This document shows positions 58,187 through 64,000 of a stretch of 64,000 bases of DNA, piece after piece. How positions within the stretch are numbered: the first letter of the stretch is position 1; each line of letters starts with the position of its first letter. The notes below the pieces were generated by a model, which saw only the letters and a program-made list of their open reading frames with translations, was not told the origin of the DNA and made no database searches. The DNA comes from Gracilariopsis chorda (lineage: Eukaryota > Rhodophyta > Florideophyceae > Gracilariales > Gracilariaceae), in contig NBIV01000032.1 in assembly GCA_003194525.1 (NCBI GenBank), positions 124,001 to 188,000 of the forward strand, read 5' to 3'. The position numbers and the translations under genes were made by a program.

Positions 58187-61100
58187 TCATGACTCCTGGG
58201 GGGAACGGTCTTGAGGGGAGTGGCCCCTAGGAGAAGGCGCTCGCGGCGAGTACTGTGGGGAAGACGGTGAATATTGGGGTGAGCTCGGGGAAGCCGCGTT
58301 TCCTGGTTGATATCCATGGGCCCCGCGACCATGTCGCGCGGCGCCTTGCGGCATGAACCCAGGCGTCGACGGCGAATAGCCTTGGGGCGCAGGAGAGCTC
58401 GGGCTAAATGCAGGTGATCCTGGACTATACGCTCTGGGTGTCCCAGGACTGTAGTTCAGTCCGCCCGCACCATAACCAGCTGCTGGAGATGCAGCAGTAG
58501 AGTTGTAGCCTGGGCTCGTCGGAGAATATGCTGCTCCTCCTGCTGCGGCGCCAGCCGCCCTCGCGGCACTTGGACTGTAAGCGGGGCTCGTCGGACTGAA
58601 CCCCGGGCTTGTTGGCGAGTATTTCGCAGTCGTACCTGGTGATTGCGGGGCTGCAGAAAGGCCCACCGCTGGCGATCGCAAGCTGTACCCAGGACTCGAT
58701 GGCACAAACGACGAGTGATTGCCCATTGCGTATGGACTGGTTCCTCTCCCCGGACTTACTGCAGCTGGACTAGCAACATACGCCGGGCTTGCTGCAGAAT
58801 ATGCCGGGCTTGCAGCGTATCCAGGACTGGCAGCGTAAGCCGGACTTGCTGCGTACCCCGGACTCACGACATAAGGGCTAGCAGCCCCCGCACCACCAGG
58901 ACTCACTGGTGTTACGTAGTCCCTTCCGGGCGACTGTAGTGGAGTCGTTCCGCCCCCCAGTCCTGGACCTTTTGGTGATGCAACCGGCGAAAACTGTGCA
59001 TCATCCGCGGCTGGGGACATTTGCGAAGCAAACGGCGACGCTGCACCTACTGTCCCAACGCGGCTAGGAGTACTCCATGCGGCCGGTGAATATGCGTTTC
59101 CGGGAGTCGCTCGAATGTCCATCCTCTTTCGTCCCGGGGTAGCATCCATCCGCGCAGGTGTCCAGCCTCCAGCGTCATATCCACCTGTAATCATCGGTGA
59201 TGGAGCATACGCGGCCAGTCCTTTTGGTTCGATTGCGTCCAGCAACATCTTTTCGTTTAGCATTAATTTGAAACACCCAGTTCCAACAGGTGCCATCTGC
59301 CCCAGCATGATGTTTTCGGTGACGCCCTGCAGATGATCTGTTTCACCATGAGTTGCTGCCTCGAGGAGGATATCTGTCGTTTCCTCAAATGAGCATTTCA
59401 TTAGCGGTCCAGTATCTGCGCGATTCACACCGTGTCGCGTGATAGCCATAAGATGACCTCGATACGTCATTACGTCAACAAGGATTGCCAGATGGCGGTA
59501 GTTAACGTAGGCACCGTCAAAAGAAATAACGCCACGAATCTCGTTCAGCAGTGCTTCTCTTACGGCTTCAATACCCAGCACCTCAAAGATCTCAACAATA
59601 TCATTTGAGACTGTGCGTGTGTGATCAATGTCCTCATGAGCCATAACTGCTAACAAATTAACGCCATCCGTATCCAGTACCCACTCCTCGCGAACCTTGA
59701 AAGTTCCAGTAGGTCTGTCAACGTAAGTCTGACGAGACTTTCGCATGAAAACCTTCCTGATACCTGCGATACCACCCAAGTTCATCTGCTGAAGCAGATT
59801 TCCCTCCAGCCGTCTCAGGAAGACCGAATCGTCGTCTTCGTAGTCATCATCTTCTTCTGCCATAGGATCTGCCCCATTCATTTGCATATCTCCGTACTTC
59901 TCTTGTGTTGCCTCATCCTGAAGGCGCAGTCTTAGTACCATTTTCTCATCATTGTCCTGAGACCGAATCACATGAAGATCGTTGCCAAAAGTATCGTGAA
60001 TGGAATTTTCAACTAAATCCATGCTAATGTTCCGATCTTGTAGCATATCCTTGTCTAATGTTATTCGAAGAAGCCAAGGAGATACGCCCGCTGGGACATC
60101 TTCAATCTCGAAATACGACGAAACCATCTCTCGATCCTCTTCAACCACAGTTGTTTGAGGATCAGGATCAAAATATACTTCTGAACATTGTGCGACATCT
60201 TCCAAACTTGTATGCTGCAAGGACGCTTGTACTCTTTTCGAGTTATCCTTGTCGAGTCCAGGCCTCAGATATACAGTAAGCGACGGAGTCTTTGTATTCT
60301 TTGATACATTTATAATCTCTTTGAGCCGAGGAACACCTAGAGTCACGTTCTTAGCAGATACTCCTGCGTAGTGGAAGGTGTTAAGCGTCATTTGTGTTGC
60401 GGGCTCTCCGATGGACTGCGCAGCAATAGCTCCAATATTCTCACCGGGGGCTACACGGCTAGTCATGAACCGACTTTCTATTTCACCTAGTATCCAAAGG
60501 AATGCCTCGTCATTCAATCTGTGCTCAACAATCAGTTTCTTGCACGCAAGCATTGCTCGAATGTGAATCTGAAACAACAGCGTGGCGTTCTCTTGGGCCT
60601 CCTTGGCAAGAGGGTCTACAATGCCAGCATCGCCTTCAAGAACATTAGGGTTTCCTCCTTCTTGACTGTACTGGAAGGCTGCATTCTCCAGAGCTGATTC
60701 ATCACCGAGGACCAGAACACGAGTTCTCTTGAGAAGCATACGAACGCCCTTCCTGATCTGATCAGGTGTGAGTGTGGAAAGAGAATCTGAGCGAATATTG
60801 TGGAGCTGTTTGGCGTTCCAGATCACTCGATCAACGTTGACAGAAAGCGGGCGCTTAGGATCTCCGTTCTTGATTATTTCATCGCGGAGAATTCGTCGAT
60901 CTCGCTTAATCTGTTCAAATTCTTCCGTGAGCATAATGTGCATCTGGGCATCTTGTCGTATTCTGTCGCATGTGTCGTCGTTGAGATATGGACGTCCGAG
61001 ATCATCCCGGCCAAATGATGAATCTGTTGGGTCCAACCAGTATTCTTTCTCAAGCTGCTTATCGGACATCTTGAATACTCGCAAACTCTGGTCTTCTAGA

Positions 61101-63688
61101 AATGTGGCGTCCATGCCATCTTCTCCATACAGGAACTCTACAACATGATTGACGGAATTACGGACCGTTCCGTCATATCTTACCATAATGTCCTCCATTG
61201 CTTTGATTAGCCTTCGTTGAATGTAACCAGTCTCAGCTGTCTTCACTGCCGTATCAATTAGGCCTTCTCGTCCTCCCATTGCATGAAAAAAGAACTCTGA
61301 TGGGGTGAGACCTCTCAGATAAGAATTTTCCACAAACCCTCGACTCTCCGGACCAAGATCATCTAGCACAAAGTGTGGAAGGGTTCTTCGGGTAAAGCCG
61401 TATGCAATTCTCTTTCCTTCGACATTCTGCTGTCCAACACACGCGCAGATCTGCGATATATTAATAAAGGACCCCTTGGAACCCGCGCTAACCATTCTCT
61501 TAATGTTATTGGATTTCAGAAGCGAATCCTGAGCAGACGACCCAGACTTGTCTCGAGCCCCATTTAAAACTTTGTTGACTTCAGTCTCAAAAGATTCCAT
61601 CATTCCCTTTCCAGGAAGAAGAGTGAGCTCCTTCTCCTGCGCCTTTCTAACGAGGTCTTTCACATCATCTTTTGCATTTTGAATCGTCTGAATAACGTTT
61701 CGCATCGTTGCTTCGTCAGCAATGGTGTCACCAATACCAATTGATTGACCTCGATGAAGGACGTAGTGGTTTAGTAACACTTGGATCTGGGATATCATCT
61801 TATCAGTCACTCGAGGACCAAATTCCTTCCAGGTTACATGAATCAGTCCATTCGCGGACGTACCCACTGTCTTCTTGTCGATGATTCCGCAAACCAGTTC
61901 TCCTTTTGAAATGTACACTTTCGTGTCTCCCGGAGATATATCGGTGTTCTCATCGTCGGGATGGGTGATGTTGAAGCGAACAAGGTTCACCGGTGGAAGC
62001 ACCAAGGAGAATATCTGTTTTCCTGTCCACAAAGGTTTGGGCTTGTAGATCACTGGCTCCGGAACAACTCCATCCCAATCTCCAACGTGCATGAGTAGGT
62101 TCATAACAAAATCTCGTTCGAGGAACGTATCTCTCTGTGTGAACAACATGCATCCGAGGAGGGTGTCCTGAACAATTCCCATAACCGGTTTGTTTCCTTG
62201 CGGCGAGACGATGCAGTGCGGGACCAGCATTAGTTCCTGGACTTCAGCACGCGTTTGGTGAGACTGTGGGACGTGAAGATTCATCTCGTCACCATCGAAA
62301 TCAGCATTGTACGGGGACGTCACTGACAAGTTCAAACGAAAGGTTGAATATGGCATCACTCGAATTCGATGACCCATAATGGACATTTTGTGAAGACTAG
62401 GTTGGCGATTGAACAATACATAGTCTCCATCGCGAATATGACGAATTACCTTGTACCCAACTTCGAGTTGGACCATGGAGCGATCCGCAAGGTACGCCAG
62501 GTTTGTTTTACGTCCGTCTTCTCGTTCTATCATCTTTGCACCGGGGTACTCATTAGGCCCGTTCTCCACAAGCTTCCGCATTTCTGCCATATTGTACGTT
62601 GTGACGACTTCAGGATACGTAAGGTTCTGAGCTATGGTTCTTGGCACACCTACTTCATGTAGCTTGAGGTTTGGGTCGGGAGTAATAACGGTACGTGCGC
62701 TGAAGTCAACACGCTTTCCCATGAGATTGCCTCTCACACGACCTTCTTTTCCTTTGAATCGCTGGCCAATACTCTTTATAGCTCGACTACCTCCGCGCAC
62801 TGTGGATGCTACAACGCCCGGAATCTCATTGTTCATGTAAGTTGCGACGTGATACTGGACAAGATCAATTTGCTCTCGTATCGTATGGGCTACGGCTCCA
62901 TTGGACTCCAGAATCCTCAACGCATTGTTATTCTTCACAATATCCCCTAGCTTGTTAGTGAGATCATCTTCGTTTCGTAGACCTCCTCGCATAACTGAGG
63001 GACGGACTGGAGGAGGCGGCACGGGCAAAAGTGTGAGAATGAGCCATTCCGGACGTGACCATTGATGTGAGAGGCCAAGGGCAGTACAGTCTCTCTCAGA
63101 TACGCGCTTAAAGATGGAATGGGCTCTCTCCGCTGTGATAGTCTGTTTACGATCAACCGACTCGTCAGCGCTATCCTCGAAGACGGCGCGAATACGAAAT
63201 CCATCACGTGAATATTTGGGTTGAACGTGACCACAGCCATCCGCGGATGAACAAACTTTCTTAGTTCCGCTGGTGGCGCGTAAAGCGGCACGTAGTCTAG
63301 CAGTGGGTCTGGTGATCTTGAGCAGGTCGGCAACAGCATGATCGGTGCAGAGGATTCTGGAGCAATAATGGCAAACGCAGCGGAGGATTTTCAAGGTAGT
63401 ATTGATGAAACCGATGTTGTACATCGGTTTGGCTAGTTCTATGTGTCCGAAATGGCCTGGGCAACTCTTGTCGTCGCATCCGCATGTCTGGCAAGGAAAG
63501 TTGGAACCGTTGGCACCGAGGCGACGGTCAGCCACTCCCTCTACTTTGGGTTGACCATTTTCGTACGCCCTTTCGTGCTTGATCTCTGCGACGGACATGC
63601 GGCGAACCTCCTCAGGTCCAAGGATACCAAACTGAATGGCTTTGAGCCTTCGCTCCGGGGCGCTCGAATACGGAAACTCTGTGAGCAT
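58187..63688 (-). CDS. RPB1: RNA polymerase II largest subunit RPB1
   Basis: An intronless 1833-residue RPB1. It starts MLTEFPYSSAPERRLKAIQF, as RPB1 proteins do. The clamp zinc site is CQTCGCDDKSCPGHFGH, the catalytic Mg site NADFDGDEMNLHVP, and the bridge-helix/trigger-loop region MGGREGLIDTAVKTAETGYI. The foot and cleft run to about residue 1480. The C-terminal ~350 residues form the CTD (about 58187-59240). It is degenerate: an S/P-rich section has YAASPx hexads (SPGYAASPAYAASPGYAASP), followed by only a few YSPTSPx or YSPSSPx heptads scattered between Ala/Gly-rich linkers, and a basic SPRGHSPQDRSPQES end. Loss of a regular heptad array is known in red algae. Transcribes mRNA genes in the nucleus. 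Confidence 0.98.
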   Translation of the reverse strand: MLTEFPYSSAPERRLKAIQFGILGPEEVRRMSVAEIKHERAYENGQPKVEGVADRRLGANGSNFPCQTCGCDDKSCPGHFGHIELAKPMYNIGFINTTLKILRCVCHYCSRILCTDHAVADLLKITRPTARLRAALRATSGTKKVCSSADGCGHVQPKYSRDGFRIRAVFEDSADESVDRKQTITAERAHSIFKRVSERDCTALGLSHQWSRPEWLILTLLPVPPPPVRPSVMRGGLRNEDDLTNKLGDIVKNNNALRILESNGAVAHTIREQIDLVQYHVATYMNNEIPGVVASTVRGGSRAIKSIGQRFKGKEGRVRGNLMGKRVDFSARTVITPDPNLKLHEVGVPRTIAQNLTYPEVVTTYNMAEMRKLVENGPNEYPGAKMIEREDGRKTNLAYLADRSMVQLEVGYKVIRHIRDGDYVLFNRQPSLHKMSIMGHRIRVMPYSTFRLNLSVTSPYNADFDGDEMNLHVPQSHQTRAEVQELMLVPHCIVSPQGNKPVMGIVQDTLLGCMLFTQRDTFLERDFVMNLLMHVGDWDGVVPEPVIYKPKPLWTGKQIFSLVLPPVNLVRFNITHPDDENTDISPGDTKVYISKGELVCGIIDKKTVGTSANGLIHVTWKEFGPRVTDKMISQIQVLLNHYVLHRGQSIGIGDTIADEATMRNVIQTIQNAKDDVKDLVRKAQEKELTLLPGKGMMESFETEVNKVLNGARDKSGSSAQDSLLKSNNIKRMVSAGSKGSFINISQICACVGQQNVEGKRIAYGFTRRTLPHFVLDDLGPESRGFVENSYLRGLTPSEFFFHAMGGREGLIDTAVKTAETGYIQRRLIKAMEDIMVRYDGTVRNSVNHVVEFLYGEDGMDATFLEDQSLRVFKMSDKQLEKEYWLDPTDSSFGRDDLGRPYLNDDTCDRIRQDAQMHIMLTEEFEQIKRDRRILRDEIIKNGDPKRPLSVNVDRVIWNAKQLHNIRSDSLSTLTPDQIRKGVRMLLKRTRVLVLGDESALENAAFQYSQEGGNPNVLEGDAGIVDPLAKEAQENATLLFQIHIRAMLACKKLIVEHRLNDEAFLWILGEIESRFMTSRVAPGENIGAIAAQSIGEPATQMTLNTFHYAGVSAKNVTLGVPRLKEIINVSKNTKTPSLTVYLRPGLDKDNSKRVQASLQHTSLEDVAQCSEVYFDPDPQTTVVEEDREMVSSYFEIEDVPAGVSPWLLRITLDKDMLQDRNISMDLVENSIHDTFGNDLHVIRSQDNDEKMVLRLRLQDEATQEKYGDMQMNGADPMAEEDDDYEDDDSVFLRRLEGNLLQQMNLGGIAGIRKVFMRKSRQTYVDRPTGTFKVREEWVLDTDGVNLLAVMAHEDIDHTRTVSNDIVEIFEVLGIEAVREALLNEIRGVISFDGAYVNYRHLAILVDVMTYRGHLMAITRHGVNRADTGPLMKCSFEETTDILLEAATHGETDHLQGVTENIMLGQMAPVGTGCFKLMLNEKMLLDAIEPKGLAAYAPSPMITGGYDAGGWTPARMDATPGRKRMDIRATPGNAYSPAAWSTPSRVGTVGAASPFASQMSPAADDAQFSPVASPKGPGLGGGTTPLQSPGRDYVTPVSPGGAGAASPYVVSPGYAASPAYAASPGYAASPAYSAASPAYVASPAAVSPGRGTSPYAMGNHSSFVPSSPGYSLRSPAVGLSAAPQSPGTTAKYSPTSPGFSPTSPAYSPSAARAAGAAAGGAAYSPTSPGYNSTAASPAAGYGAGGLNYSPGTPRAYSPGSPAFSPSSPAPQGYSPSTPGFMPQGAARHGRGAHGYQPGNAASPSSPQYSPSSPQYSPRAPSPRGHSPQDRSPQES

Positions 63689-64000
63689 GGTTGATAGAAG
63701 ATCTCAAGCGCAAATCCGGGGCGGTGATGACAACGAACCAGCTGTGCTTTACGACACAGGACGCAAATCGTTCGGCACCAAGCAAGACGGAATCGTTGGG
63801 TAATCTGGGTTTTGTTCTAAATCGATACGGGCAGCGAAGAGGGCAGGTTCCCCTGGTTGTGTTAAGATCTGACGCGCAGTTAGAAAAGCTGAGGGGCGGT
63901 AACAAGAGTGAAGCGATTTGTCTATGTACACTGGCGGGCGCAGGCCAGAATTAGCGGAGCGATGAAGGTGGTCGGCGGAGTTGGGACCAGAGCCGAACCG
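63689..64000. promoter_or_regulatory. upstream region of RPB1
   Basis: 312 bp upstream of the RPB1 start, running to the window edge. It should hold the RPB1 promoter. A 75-codon plus-strand frame from the ATG at 63727 has no recognisable motif and is not called. Confidence 0.4.

Overview
This is a stretch of nuclear DNA from a photosynthetic eukaryote, most likely a unicellular red alga. The evidence is RNA polymerase II subunit RPB1, peroxin PEX12, NAA50, BUD23 and a Pho80-type cyclin beside plastid-type genes: a TatB/Hcf106-like protein, an ABC1K kinase, PGDH with a presequence and a small plastid-targeted protein. Introns are few and short; I can support one in the first gene and two in PEX12. 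The RPB1 tail has only a handful of canonical heptads, as is known in red algae. There is also a Golgi-type sulfotransferase, expected in an organism with sulfated wall polysaccharides. The red-algal assignment is an inference, about 70% sure.

Layout. 1-12.0 kb is compact housekeeping sequence: small plastid protein (-), ABC1K kinase (+), 3-phosphoglycerate dehydrogenase (-), BUD23 (+), TatB-like protein (-), PEX12 (+), sulfotransferase (-). 12.0-25.6 kb is looser. It holds three paralogous secreted metallo-beta-lactamase-fold proteins (+), an unrecognised two-membrane-segment protein between the second and third copies, a membrane-anchored alpha/beta hydrolase (+) and dihydroorotase (-). 25.9-37.9 kb is a pogo-like DNA transposon whose transposase was split by a Ty3 chromovirus with 807-bp LTRs (27009-36736). 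The chromovirus carries a very dense array of tiny hairpins. 38-42.3 kb is a poorly resolved segment followed by a DUF6314 protein (+) and a flavin monooxygenase (-), which are probably functionally linked. 42604-48028 is a Ty1/copia element with apparently identical LTRs. 48.3-50.7 kb holds MnmE (+) and NAA50 (-). 50.7-56.1 kb is almost gene-free. 56.1-63.7 kb holds a Pho80-like cyclin (+) and the intronless RPB1 gene (-).

How the genes relate. Most neighbours are independent housekeeping genes in convergent or divergent pairs. Two groups suggest shared function: the metallo-beta-lactamase array, and the convergent DUF6314/flavin-monooxygenase pair. The strongest unexplained signals are the hairpin texture of the chromovirus, several near-perfect foldbacks in intergenic spacers, and strand-asymmetric purine or poly-G tracts upstream of genes.
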